DNA from: Chondrus crispus
Taxonomy: Eukaryota; Rhodophyta; Florideophyceae; Gigartinales; Gigartinaceae
Length of the DNA: 64,000 nucleotides
Reading direction: 5' to 3'
NCBI RefSeq assembly: GCF_000350225.1
Contig: NW_005179141.1
Span: 1 to 64,000, forward strand
A program made the translations under genes and the position numbers. Within the stretch, counting starts at the first letter, position 1. The number at the start of each line of letters is the position of its first letter. The notes below the pieces were generated by a model. It made no database searches and had not been told where the DNA came from. It was given only the letters and a program-made list of their open reading frames with translations. Of the stretch, positions 11,301-22,962 are shown piece after piece.

Positions 11301-12893
11301 AACGACGAGTTCGACGCCGTTGATCTCGAACGCGCCGAAGAACCCGAAGTCGGGGCGCCCGCCTCCACGGTCGCTCCTCCGCAGGACGACCTACCGGCCC
11401 CTCTTACGTTTGAGGAGATCGCCGAGGAGCAACGCGTGGATGACTTCTGCCAAACCGTTTTGGCACGACAGTCAGAGTCCCGGGACTCCGCGTTCTTCGA
11501 GGACCACCAGGGGGTGCTCAAGCGGAGACACCCCTTCGACCCTGATATCGTACAGGTGGTGGTACCTCGGACGCTCCGCGCCAGGCTCCTTCGCCTGTGC
11601 CACAACCCGGCCATCGCGGGACACCCTGGCCAGAACCGTATGTACTACGCGCTACGTCGCGAGTACTACTGGCCCCATCTCGCCGCAGATGTCGCCGCTA
11701 CGGTGCGGGGGTGTCGGACGTGCGCGATGAACCGGGTTAAGTTGCGGAAACACCTCAACCGTTTGAGGTTGTTCCCCGCAACTTGGCCGCTCGAGAGCCT
11801 GGCTATCGACATTCTGGGTCCGCTCCCCAAGACGAAGGCAGGAAAAAGGTTCATGCTCGTAATTACCCACCGCTTCACTAAGCTTACGCAGGTCGTCGCG
11901 CTACGTACGATTACCGCATACGCCGTGGCAGTCGCGTTCTGCGACGCCTGGGTGTTTAAGTACGGCGTCCCGCACACGTTACTGTCGGATAACGGACCGC
12001 AGTTCAACGCCAAGTTCTTCCACAGCACGTGCCGGGTTCTCGGGACTACGAACCTATATACGTCGGCATACCATCCGCAGACGAACGGACAAGTCGAGCG
12101 ATACAACCGGACGATCGCCTCAATGCTGCGCAACTACGTAGGCGAGCACCAAGACGACTCGGATGTGTACGTGGGGCCGCTTACGTATGCGTACAACTCC
12201 CACGTACATCGCACCACACGCACCACGCTGTTTGAGCTCGTGCTCAGCAGGCCACTGCCAGAGTTTTCCCTTCGAAGAGTCGACGATGGCGTTCCCCCTG
12301 CCGACAGGGGGAGTCAGAGAGCTGAGTTCCTAAAAACGCTGGACGATACGATACAAAAAGCCTACGGAAGCTTGCGTCGGACCCAAGCACGATACAAACG
12401 CGACTTCGACAAGCGCGTTCGAAGAATTAACGCACGTCTTAAGCCCGGGAATTACGTGTACCTGAACCCCTCCGATGGGGGGAAGACGTCGAACAAACTC
12501 GCATCACCGGCAGTCGGACCGTACCGAGTGCTCGCGAATGACAAACGCATCATCACGATCGACCGCGATGGTGTGACCGAGCGCGTTTTCGCAGACCGCT
12601 GCGTGTACTCACCCCCACCGGCTAACGAGCCTCGGGCGAGCACGACTACACCCAGTGACCTTGCCGTCAAGGTCAGGGAGGGGACGCAGTTCGCAGTAGA
12701 ACGGCTGCTCAAGCACCGGGTCATGGAGGATGGAACTCCGGAGTTCCTCATCAAGTGGGCGGATTACGACACGCCCACCTGGACCGCGCGGACTCACGTC
12801 CCAGAAGAGCTCGTGTCTCGCTCCGCGAAACGACTTCGAGTGCGCACCGGTAGGGACCTCATTTCGGACCTGAACGCGGACGTTCGGTCTTGA
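8320..12893 (+). pseudogene. pol: A1 pol (PR-RT-RH-IN-chromodomain), frameshifted
   Basis: Pol polyprotein of family A. The protease motif AVDTCSGYNLV is at about 8737-8770. A 7-bp deletion near 9013-9018, flanked by CGA in the intact copy, shifts the frame; the rest is open from 9030 to 12893. RT has FCVDYRRLN and YLDD. RNase H starts at YMIDTDASAY. Integrase has an HHCC finger and a DDE core, but the family's VITDRF reads VITHRF here. A chromodomain follows near 12690-12840. Compared with A2 there are other suspicious changes, for example SVYWQIS for SGYWQIP in RT. This is a once-complete, now inactive Pol. Start is ATG 8320, although the frame is open upstream to the gag stop. Confidence 0.93.
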
Positions 12894-12906
12894 CAAAGGG
12901 GCCCTC

Positions 12907-12955
12907 AACCGTTCCGTTACGGCTAAAATCAACCGTTTCGTTACGGTTATATAAG
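12907..12955 (+). promoter_or_regulatory. Twin repeats and TATA box just after pol
   Basis: Two copies of AACCGTTYCGTTACGG (12907-12922, 12931-12946) lead into TATATAAG (12948-12955). The same arrangement is kept in A2 (45737-45785, opposite strand) although the sequence beyond is poorly conserved. It could start an internal transcript toward the 3' LTR. TATATAA is nearly symmetrical, so the direction is not certain. Confidence 0.4.
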
Positions 12956-15238
12956 TCTCTCGCAGTTAGAGACAGGGGGCGTAAGAAGGAACAGACCCAC
13001 GTATGATCGCTGACAAACTTGGGCCATAGCCAAAAGTCAAAACGTATTTGACAACGAGGATCCGGGGATACGACTTCATACCAGCTGCCGGCATCCGAAA
13101 ACGCAGTATGGATCGCACCACGAACAGCCAGGCAAAGGAACCGGACAGTACGGACTGTCTGGACGAGGAGAGACCTCTGTGGGAATCACGACACCCGAGC
13201 CGGACGAGACAAATCGCAAGGAAGCCAATTACGCCCTTTTTGAGCTGAGGGGCGGAACGGGAACCCCCCCAGCACATGCAATGGTCGGAACTCGTGCCCA
13301 TATACACACGAGACCACCACGGTAGGGCGCGCCGCAACCAAACTGCAAGCCACGACCACTGTAGTATGCCCGTACACGGAGACCGTGCGCGCGTTGAAAA
13401 AAACCCGGAAGAAAATAAGCGCTGAAGGGCACAGCACGCCGCTCACGCGCACGACAGTGAGCACGGGCCCTGGTGTCAATCCGCCACCGCACGCCCAAAA
13501 TATATCAGAAAAATTAGCCCCTCCTTGGACGTGGACACGTGCCGAGCGTCCACATGACTTGCCCGGGCGGCACGCCACTAACGCAAGCCAGCAACGCTGA
13601 AAACGCGTACGGTTGCAAACAGGTGCATTACCCCCTCTGTACGCCGCCCGAGGCATGCGTCGAAAGCCACACGCAAAGCGACCAGCGAGAGGACGCACCG
13701 GTTCCCGCCCCCGAAGGCGAGAGACTGACGCGCGAAGCGGAGGTCCGGGATGCGAGGAACAGGAGGATTCCGTGGGAGTGGCCGGCGAGCCAACGCGACT
13801 ACGCACGAACGCATGAGTAACGATTGGCGAGCTCCGACCTCACGGGGAGCTCCCTACTCACTCCCTCAATCCACAGAGCAAGCGGGAGCCCCGCCGCTCC
13901 CCCCCTGAAAGGCACGGAGCACCGCCCGCACTCGGGGTGCGCGGTCCACCACAAGGGTCAGAGGGATGCAACGTGGTCGGGGAAGGACGCGATCGAGAAA
14001 GACAACCGCACGAAGAGGAGCAACAGGGCTTGGGGCAGAACGAACCGAAACCCCCGGCCCCACGAACGGAAGACATGGGTGGTGTCTGGGCGAGAAGGGG
14101 AGCACATACGGACTCGCTCCCTGCCCCACGATACAGAAGCTGGACTGAAGACGGACAGGCGTTAGGGAGGACGCCCCGCTCCCCGTACACGTGAAGCACC
14201 CTGCTTCGCTCCGTACGACCGGAGGACGGAGGTGCAACTCCGCAGGGTGAACGCGACCCTCCTCAATGCAGCATGGAACATGGTCAGACGACGAGGACGT
14301 CCTCTACTCGTGCTGTCTCCAAGCTGGCGCGCCGACGAGAGTGTCCCCTACGCAAAGGCGCGAGGGCCCAACGCCCCCGCCGTGCGCGAGGACGAGAAGG
14401 AAAGAGGTCGGAGCGGCCCCGGTCACTACCAAACAATAGTGTAAGGCGCGACCGCGGACGCGTCCGAGGGATATGGACAACCGGCGGCAAACGTATGCCG
14501 CATAGCCGAAAGCACCGGGGCCGGCGTACGGTAGCCGACCATACAGATTGCCCAAGTGGCGGCAAGAACACCGCTGAGGGGGCCATGGACAGGATGCATA
14601 AGTCCCCCTCCGCGATGTGAGGCGTTGCAGGAGACGACGGGGTCCCCGCGCGCGGCATGCCGCCGTAGCAGGGCACCAGACACCACCCAGGGCGGATTCG
14701 CGAGCGTCGAGGTCGGTGGTAGAAGCGTCAAGGGGTATGGAGTGGTCCCTGCTACCTGAGGGGTTGGATGACCAACCTATCCCACCGACAACAAACGGCG
14801 CGGGCTCCCACGCGACAGCAATGCAAAAGGCATAATGGCTCGCCTCCCCGTCGCTCCCGGTCACGCGCACGGGCACGTGACGCGGACAATAACACATCCC
14901 CCCGGGTGTGGCGAGCGCCACGGCCCGGCACGACGGACGCACGGGGGGGAACGGGTACTGTACCCTCTACTACCTCCCTCCCTGTCGAGTGGTTCGGACG
15001 CCACCACTCCGCGGAGGGCGCCTCGACCGGTGAGCTACGCATGCCCCGGAGCAGCCCGCGTGTAGCTGAATCAGACGCTGGAGGACGCCCTGCTCACGTG
15101 AGCCGGAGTCCTCCAAACCCGCAGAGGACCGCCGTACGGAAAGCGAAGCGGACGAGCATAGAAGTTGCCCTAGCGGCTTTACGGAGATTGGAACGATCAG
15201 AAAGGCAGAAGCACCGCGCGACGAAGGACGGCGTTAGA
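12956..15238 (+). other. A1 spacer between pol and the antisense gene
   Basis: About 2.3 kb of GC-rich sequence. Short open frames occur on both strands, but I found none that keeps its protein in A2 (43821-45736). A patch near 13460-13500 (minus) matches A2 near 45007, including TGGCGGATTGACACC, so it is probably untranslated element sequence. It is the convergence zone of pol and the antisense gene. Confidence 0.6.
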
Positions 15239-17585
15239 CTAGCGGCTCGTACCGCCAGGAGGAGCCCCTGGCCCCCGAACGTAATCACGCTGGGGACAGT
15301 AACTCGGATGGCAAGGCAGCTCCGTTTCCACCTCGTCCAAGGGTGGCATAGCCACTTCACGTTGACGGGACCAAGGACGTTCCGGCCCCGTCGGGTCGGA
15401 AGGGGAGACGTACCCCACGCCTTCATAGGGGTCTGGGAGAGGCTGACGCGGCGCCGAGGTCGGCGGAGAATGAGAAGACGAGCCCACGCGGAGGGACCGG
15501 AGCTCGTCACGCTAACGTCGGTACCGATCCCGCTCCGCACTGGCGCGTTCCAGGCAGCTGGCTTGGTTAAGGGAGGTCGTACGTAGACCCTCCAGTTCGC
15601 TCTGCGCCCGCTGTAGCTGCGAGGAGAGGGCAGCTCGTTCCGATACAAGGCGACGCGCCTCGGCACTACGAGCCAAGTACCATGCTGCCAAAGTGCCGAG
15701 CAATCCATCGACCCGCCACGTACGGTCTGTCGAGCTCCCCAACGCCCGAGCAAGGTCAGGAACGGCCCTGACTACCTCCGGCGTTAAGGTGAGGTGCTGG
15801 ACGGGACTTTCCCTTGCGAAGGGCCCTCCGGTTGTGCTCAGAGGAGGAAGAGGCGGCGCAATGGACCCCGTCGTAGCACCGTAATTCGCTTCGGACGTGA
15901 GCGGAGTGCGAAAAGGATTCGACCCACCGAACGGAGTCGCCCGAGTCTCGCTATCAAGGTCCCTATATCGCTTCCTCCGGGCCTCCCGAGCCGCGGATCC
16001 GACGCCGCCACCACGGGTGCGGCCACCGCCGGATTGATTGGGGCGGGCCACGAAAGTGTCTGCACGCACGTCGTACGCCAGGAACACGCTTCGGATTCCG
16101 GTAGTGTAATCTGTCCAAGAGCGTTAATGGCACTCTGCCTTGTCGAGGGACCGGTGCATCACGTCGAGCACGAAGGAATAAGACCACAGCACGTGCTGTG
16201 TGCCCTGCTCGAGCGGGTGCAACGGTACGTCGGGGAGCCCCGGAGCGACCCTCCCGAGGAAGGACAGCACCGCACCGGGCTGTACGAAGACTCGTCCGTT
16301 GATGAAAATCTCGTTTACGAATGCGTTTCCAACGGACCAAGCCCACTCCCGCTCAACGTTATAGAGGAGGTCATCGCGTGCGGGATGTTGGGGTCCTCAC
16401 AAGCGAACCCGAAGTGTTTTAGAGCGAATGGGAGTAACACGTGTACTCCCAGGGACGGAAAAGCGTCCAGAATCGTTTCCGGTAATCCCGGGAAGTAGCT
16501 CTTCGATAACCCTCGCTCGAACGAGGCCGACTGGAGGACGCGACCATCTTCCTCCCCCGCCTGACGATAAGCCGACCAGTCATGCGGGGCCACGGCGATG
16601 GAATGCAGCGGCATTATCGAACAGGCGGACTTCTGCAGAGCCGCTCGCGTCTTAGAGTACGCATACGGCCGGGGCTCACGTACAACCCCGGCACTTCAGC
16701 AAGGAAAAATCGTCGAGGCGCACGGGGGCCGGGGTGGAACAAGTACACCGCCATGCGGTCGACGTATTCCACCTCCCCTAAACTGTACGCGAACGTTCGA
16801 TCACTCGGAATCTCGTCCGGTAGCTGATACGGAGCGCCGCTCCCCTCGCCTAACAAACGTGCCAAGGCGAGCGAGGCCTCGTCGGCCAGTCCCTCCTCGT
16901 ATATTGTGCGAATACGTAACAAGTCGGGACGAACTTGCGCCATCGAGAGGATGTCGCCGACGGTGATTCCGGACCGGGCGTGACGACGCCACGCATACCT
17001 CAGACGGCTGAGAGGGAGAGGCGTCGACCGCTCAAGCGGCACACCTAACCACAACGTAGTGGTTGCTGCGGCCTCCTAATCGAGGCCACCACTATCCCGA
17101 GTCGACTCGGGAAGAGCCCCAGGACGCCGACAACTCCCACAAGCCCCGTAAGAGCCCGGGATCGCCATGTACGTCTCACTCCCGCGTACCGACGCGGATG
17201 CTTCGCGAGGCTGCTCACCCCCAACGGGGCCTGACTCGTGCCAGGCCCGCTCGACGCCTCCGACCGCGTCCCTCGGACCTCCGCGGCGAACAGCACCCTC
17301 GACGGGCGGGTCGGACTGTGGCGTGATCACGGGGGCAGCGAGGGCAACGACACCCAGCTCCGCAGACAATGTGGATTTGCGTGAGCGGCGTCCCTGTTGG
17401 AACGGAGGCAGGGACGTCGCCGCGCGTACAGTAGGCGCAGAATGATTCGGAGGACGCCCGCCTCTCGGCGCGACCTCGGCAATCGGGTACGTATTCGTGG
17501 TGGCCGGGGCGGAAGAACGGGGGTCGGTGCCACCGTCCGGCAGAGGACGGTGAATGACAGGCACCGACGTCAGCGGATCCGACAT
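15239..17585 (-). pseudogene. A1 antisense gene, broken copy of the 829-codon aORF
   Basis: Runs opposite to gag-pol, starting just inside the 3' LTR. Successive minus-strand blocks align in order with the intact A2 protein: 17585-17076 (low-complexity N-terminus, SLPPFQQGRRSRKSTLS), 17054-16614 (WLGVPLERSTPLPLSRLRYA), 16614-16315 (LHSIAVAPHDWSAYRQAG), 16087-15512 (ARREARRKR-type basic patch and coiled coil) and 15487-15239 (C-terminus PGAPPGGTSR against SAAPPGGTNR). Frame changes at the block borders make it a pseudogene. Long collinear protein similarity, with codon-level conservation on this strand, argues that the ancestor coded here. No known domain is recognised. Confidence 0.8.
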
Positions 17586-17877
17586 GACGGAGAAATCAAC
17601 GGACGTCGCGACGAAGGCAGCGCGGAGAGGCGGTGAGACCGCCACGCGGAACGGAAACTCCAAGCGGAGGAAGCCGTCTGATCGCGGGGCCTAAGGGGAG
17701 AGGCGCAAGGCAGATAGGGAGAGACGATCGGTTAGCGAGCGCACGACCGCGCGTCGCGATGAAGAGGATAAGGACCACTGGACGCGGTCGTGAGAGCTAA
17801 GAGGAAGGCGCGTGATATCTACAAGCTCGGGCATTTCCACTCCTCTCAAGCACGTGTAGACGTGGACGTCCACGCTT

Positions 17878-17890
17878 GAAGAGCGGGTGG
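17878..17890 (+). other. A1 polypurine tract
   Basis: GAAGAGCGGGTGG directly before the 3' LTR. The A2 version (41275-41285) is the cleaner G-run GGGGGGGGTGG. It primes plus-strand synthesis in LTR elements. Here it also lies in the leader of the antisense gene. Confidence 0.6.
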
Positions 17891-18509
17891 TGTAGTATAA
17901 CTACCAAAAGGATTAGATTAGAAATTGGATCCGGCTCTGTAAGGTACGGACCTTATAGAGGGCCTCTACCACACGTGTAGGGGCGCACGCGCCCCCACGT
18001 GTACCATACGTGTACGACGCGTATACAGTCAGCCCTGTCCGCTGACAGTGCCGACTACTGTGGTACCGCATAGTACAGTACGTACTGTACTAATTTACGA
18101 TAGACTAATTGTATATTAAATAACGGAACGGACCGGCGGCGAAGGGGGAACAAGCACGGACTTGTCCACGACCTACCGCCTAGGTCTGACTGCCAGCTTA
18201 TCCTAAGGCAGCTTCCGCTAGCTACCTTAAGGCGAGACCGAGCGCGGGTACAGGACGCGCGAGCACGCGAGCGAGCCTAGATCCACCTCCGCCCGTCAGC
18301 GCTGGAACGTAACCCAGCGCTGCTCCGGGGCGTCGAGGCGTAGATCGGCCCGCGCGTGTGCGCATCCTCCCCCCGATCCCGCTCTACCACGCTACCTGGG
18401 CCCGTGCTCCGGTTTCGTTAGCTGGTCCGACTTCCCCCGTCTTCTCGTACGTACGTGTCTTCCAGGACTAAGCATACACCCCTATCTGTTTAGGGGTGTT
18501 TATGCTACA
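17891..18509 (+). repeat. A1 3' LTR (619 bp)
   Basis: Same length and termini as 4916-5534, with about 13 mismatches counted by eye. Followed by the right GATCC target duplication. Confidence 0.95.
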
Positions 18510-18514
18510 GATCC
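18510..18514. repeat. Target-site duplication of A1, right copy
   Basis: GATCC, matching 4911-4915. The B1 gag resumes here. Confidence 0.95.
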
Positions 18515-21285
18515 CGCAGCGGCAGGAAAACTAGAGAGGGGAATCTCGCTTGAGTCGCGAGAGGCACAGGGTCGACGTACTGTGCCCGGGGCTCAGCCCC
18601 GTTCCCCGTCTCTAAGGGAAAAATCAGGCCCCGATGAGGAGGTTGTTGGATTGGTGGATAAGCCCAAAGGGCCAGCTCAAGTCAAGAAAATTTTGAGCCG
18701 AGCCCGAGATCATCCGCTGGAAGAAGTTCGAAGACCCTGGTACAGGGTTAAGCGAAGGGAGTGTCCCGAGAAGATTTTGGTTCTTGCGCGAAAAAACTAC
18801 AAAGTTTACGCGAATATTGGACCCACAATCGGATTGACGAGCCGGGTGTTGTCTGTATTAGACACCGGTGCGGGACCAAACCTTGTGCGAAAATCGGAAC
18901 TCCCGGCTGGAATGGAATCTCTAGTGTCCTACGGACCGACCCAAGACATTGGCAACGCGAACAATAGGCCACTCCGGACTCTCGGCACAATTACAATGCC
19001 TGTGAGGCTTGAAAATTTGTGGCCGCAGCCGAGTTTATTGTATGCGAAAAACTAGCCGTCCCGCTAATTCTAGGCGCGGACTACTGTGACCGGTTTGTGC
19101 AAGCAATTTATCCAAGGAAGAAAACGGTTGAGTTGGCGGATTTCTCGGAGGTTCCGATAGTTAGACGGTTCTCGACGAGAAAAGGGAAGAAGAATCTCGT
19201 CCCGGGAGAGGACGAGAATGATGGAAAGGTGGAGCGAATTTCCCCTAAGGTAAAAGTGGCAAGAGCCACGACTATCGAGCCGGGACGCAACGCGTCGTGG
19301 AATGCACCTCGAAGAGGGCGGGCTTGGTTGTGGTTCAGCCGTACTTGTCGTTGTACGAAAGGCACGGGTTGACGTGCACGAATATTGTCGTTCAGGTTGA
19401 GCCTGACCGGCCATTTCGTTTACTCGTTGCGAATTTTAGGACGTACCCTGTCAGGGTGCAAAAAGGCCAAGTGGTGGCAGAATTATTACCGCACCCGAGA
19501 GCCGCGCTCGAGAGCAAAACCACCATTGGTGAAGTTCTCGGAATTCAAGAAAGGAAGAAGGAAAATTTTCCTAATTCCACGAAGACGCCTACGGGCGAGA
19601 CAAGATGCGAACCGTCGGATCAAGATCGCGAGGACCAGCAAGGAGAACGGCAGGAAAGGCTCTCCGCGACGGTAACTACGAAGCCAGAGCGGCGGATTGA
19701 GCCTCCCCCGCCGGACGTGGAGGAACTCGACCTGAGCCACGTGCCGGACCGGCAGCGCGAAAGATTCCGTCGGATGTTAAAAACATATTCCCGCATGTGG
19801 GATGGGACCCTCGCTGAGATCAACACCACGGTCCACCGGATTGAACTGGCCCCGGATACAAGGCCAATTGCACAAGCTCCCTACCGAGCCGGTCCAAAGG
19901 CTCGGGAGGTCGAGGAAGCAGAAGTACAAAAGATGTTAGAAGTAGGAGTCATCGAACCGGCGCAGTCAGAATGGGCGTCGCCCGTTTTATTAGTGCCGAA
20001 GCCGGACGGATCGATGCGCTTTTGCGTAGAATATCGCCGGTTAAACGCGGTAACGGTAAAGGACACGTACCCTTTACCGCGCATGGATGAGTGCCTGGAC
20101 TCGCTCGGTGACACCAAGGTTTTCTCCGCGTTCGACGTGATCTCGGGATATTGGCAGATGCCTATCCCTGAGAGCGACCGCGACAAGACCGCATTTTCGT
20201 GTCACTCAGGACTGGATCGCTTCTCAACAATGCCCTTCGGGCTAACCAACGCGCCAGCGACGTTCCAGAGAGCAATGGATATCCTGCTCTCTCCGTTCCG
20301 TTGGAAGTGCTGTTTGGTGTATCTGGACGACATAATAATTTTTATCAAGTCGTGGGAGGAGCACATCGTGCACGTGAATGAAATACTTTCTGTATTGGAG
20401 AAGGCAGGTGTGAAGCTCAAGCTTCGCAAGTGCGAATTTTTCGTCGAAGAGATCAAGTACTTGGGCCATGTCGTTCGGCCAGGTACATTGGAAGTGGACG
20501 CTGCGCGAACCGTCGCATTGGAACAAGTGAGGTACCCTCAAACGCAGACTCAGCTCAGGAGCTTCTTGGGACTTTGTAATGTCTACCGCAGATTCGTTCC
20601 GCATTATGCGAAAATTGCGCATCCGCTCAATCAACTGTTGAAGAAGGGACAACCGGTCCAGTTGGAAGGATTCGACGAACCGTGCGAAAAAGCTTTTCAT
20701 AAGCTCAAGGACGCTATCTTGGCGCCACCGGTGTTGGCGCTGCCGAAGAAGGACCTACCATACTCGGTAGACACCGATGCAAGCGACTATCAAATCGGCG
20801 CTGCATTATTTCAAACGCACCCAAATGCGCAACGTAAACCCATCGGGTTCTTTTCAAGAACGTTAGCCGCAGCCGAGAGAAACTATTCTGTATCAGAAAA
20901 AGAATGTCTAGCGGTAATTTGGGCCGTACAGACTTTAAGACCATATCTATATGGCGAGCACTTCATTGTGCATACCGACCATGCCTCATTGAGGTGGTTG
21001 ATGAACGTAACCGACCCCAGCGGGAGATTAATCCGGTGGAGGCTCCGCCTCTCGGAATTTGATTTCGAAATCAAGTACAACAAGGGCAAGGCGAATAGCC
21101 AAGCTGATGCCCTGTCAAGATTACAGACCGCTGGAGAAACCGTCGACGAAATCGACGACGAAATTCCATGCTTTACGGCCAAACCGGCCGAGGGTACAGT
21201 GGAGGACGAGGACAGTTTCGACGCGTTAGACGACATCCTCGCTGTTGAGGTGGGGACCGCCCCTGATCGCCTCGATCAATTCTAA
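18515..21285 (+). pseudogene. pol: B1 pol part 1: protease, RT, RNase H
   Basis: Continues B1 after the nested A1. Gag ends with TAG 18532-18534. The -1 frame from there is open through 18582-19055 and carries the protease motif SVLDTGAGPNLV (canonical DTGA). One-base losses near 19015 and 19290 shift the frame twice. Then 19297-21285 codes RT (FCVEYRRLN, CLVYLDDIIIF) and RNase H (SVDTDASDYQ to TDHASLRWLM). It ends at TAA 21283-21285, a stop that B2 shares at the same codon. Integrase follows in the same frame. The protease joint differs from B2 by 4 bases (AGCC once against twice). Confidence 0.9.
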
Positions 21286-22962
21286 GCTGTCACTCCGGAG
21301 GAGCTCATTCGCGAGCAAGCCGTCGACCCCTTCTGCAATCGCATCAAGGAAGAAATGGACGCCGGAAAGGTGAGAACGTTCAGCATGGAGACCGAGGAAC
21401 TCGAAGGAACTCTATGCCGTACCGCGGCGGAGTTTGTACAAGTGGTGATACCACAATCGTTAAGGCACCGCGTCCTAGGGTTGAGCCACTACGCAAAATT
21501 AGCAGGCCACCCGGGAGGCAGGAAACTTTACAAGACATTGAGAAGATATTTTTATTGGCCTACGATGGCCCTAGACTGCTATGCAGTCGCGAAGAATTGC
21601 GCCGCATGTGCGAGGGAAAGGGTGAAGTTAAGAAGAAACACGAAGGAAATGAAGCTGTTCACGCCCAAAGCTCCGCTGGAATTTGTCGCCATCGACATCC
21701 TCGGCGAGCTAATTACAACTAAACGAGGAAATCGGTACATTCTCGTGATCAGCGATCGATACTCGAAACTGGTACGAACCGTACCGTTGAAGAAGATATC
21801 AGCTGCGCACATCTCACAAGCCTTCGTTCACCATTGGGTATTTGTGTACGGACCGCCGTTCAAGCTGCTGTCCGACAATGGAACACAGTTCACGGCCCGG
21901 TTCTTTCAGAACGTCTGTCGAATTCTCGGCATACGCAATGTGTTCACGACTACGTACCACCCGCAAGCCAACGGCCAAGTTGAGAGGTTTAACCGCACGC
22001 TGACTTCCGCGTTGCGAAAATATGTTGGAGAGCATCCCAAGGACTGGGACCTATTTAGCGACGCTGTGACGTTCGCATACAACACGCAAGTTCATCGCAC
22101 TACGAACATCGCGCCCTTCGAGCTGGTGTTAGCTCGGGCGCCGAGAAGCATTGCGTTACAAGCACAGCCAAGTTTGGAAGGATTTAGCTCGAATCGAGCA
22201 TACTACGTGAAACGGCAGTCGTGGTTGGAAAGCCTGATGAAAGGCGCTGGTAAGAGCTTGCGGAAAGAACAAGCGCGCTACAAGCTAAATTTCGACGCGA
22301 GGCTCCGCAAGTCGAAGTATGACATCCCTTCAGGATCATACGTATTCCTTCGGAAAGAGCAAGGCAGGGCTACCGAGCAGAAACATAAGTTGGCACAAGT
22401 GGCTACGGGCCCATATCAAGTGAACGAGTCAACTGAGAATACGGTCGTCATTGCCATCGGCGACCAGGAAGAGCGCGTGTCACGAGATAGAGTCGAATTA
22501 GCCCCTAGTCCCATGGACTACACGCCGATAGTCGGGCTACGACAAGCGTTACAATTCCTCAACCGAGAAGGGGAACAAGAAGAACACGCCGCGCAAGCGA
22601 AAGACAGGACGGATGACGGATCTTTGATAAATCAGGAAGCTGCGGGCATCCCGCCCGATCTACAAGAGATGGGAGGTTCGGAAGAGCAGGGTGAGGATGA
22701 GCCGCTGGCTCTTCGGAAGGGGGAAGGACAGTTGGACCCGCAAGAAGAAGGAACCGGGGGTCAGGAGCACGTGATCGACAAAATAGTCGACCACGCTTAT
22801 CAAGATGGAAAATTAATTCTCAAGGTGGAATGGTATGGCTACGCGATCGAGGACGCAACCTGGGAGCCGATTTCCCAGCTACCGCGCAGCGCAGCAGTGA
22901 CCTATTTCCGGAGGAAGAAACTGCCCCTCCCGCCGCAAGTCGCACGCGCGAGACCAGGATGA
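21286..22962 (+). pseudogene. pol: B1 pol part 2: integrase and chromodomain
   Basis: In frame with the RT-RNase H block beyond UAA 21283-21285, open to 22962. The first Met is at 21355. Integrase shows the HHCC finger (H-X-H in LSHYAKLAGHP, C-X2-C in NCAACARERVK), then the catalytic core AIDILG, SDNGTQF and VERFNRT (DD35E type). A C-terminal chromodomain, WYGYAIEDATWEP, is known in chromoviruses to steer integration to chromatin marks. The block itself looks intact. Whether it can be made depends on readthrough of the UAA or on supply in trans. Confidence 0.88.

Larger units (their letters stand above)
4916..18509 (+). mobile_element. Gypsy element A1 (13.6 kb), nested in B1
   Basis: Complete LTR-to-LTR element: 5' LTR, PBS, gag, pol, a 2.3-kb spacer, an antisense gene, polypurine tract and 3' LTR. 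The two 619-bp LTRs differ at about 13 positions by eye (near 98% identity), so the insertion is older than A2. Gag, pol and the antisense gene are all broken by small indels or stops. The 13-kb size is large for gypsy because of the 5 kb between pol and the 3' LTR. Confidence 0.95.
1519..22962 (+). mobile_element. Gypsy element B1, 5' LTR to pol, split by nested element A1
   Basis: Chromodomain Ty3/gypsy retrotransposon in the order 5' LTR, PBS, gag, protease, RT, RNase H, integrase, chromodomain. It is interrupted at 4916-18509 by element A1. The coding parts carry stops and frameshifts throughout. No copy of its 1-kb LTR is found downstream of pol, so the 3' end is lost or replaced. A second copy of the same family (B2) lies inverted at 26164-35205, and a solo LTR lies at 38296-39479. 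The region 22963-26163 between the two B copies is described separately. Confidence 0.9.

Noticed and set aside
12956..15238. Several 60-270 aa frames on both strands in the A1 spacer
   Set aside because: None keeps its protein in the matching A2 region, and frames are expected by chance in such GC-rich DNA.
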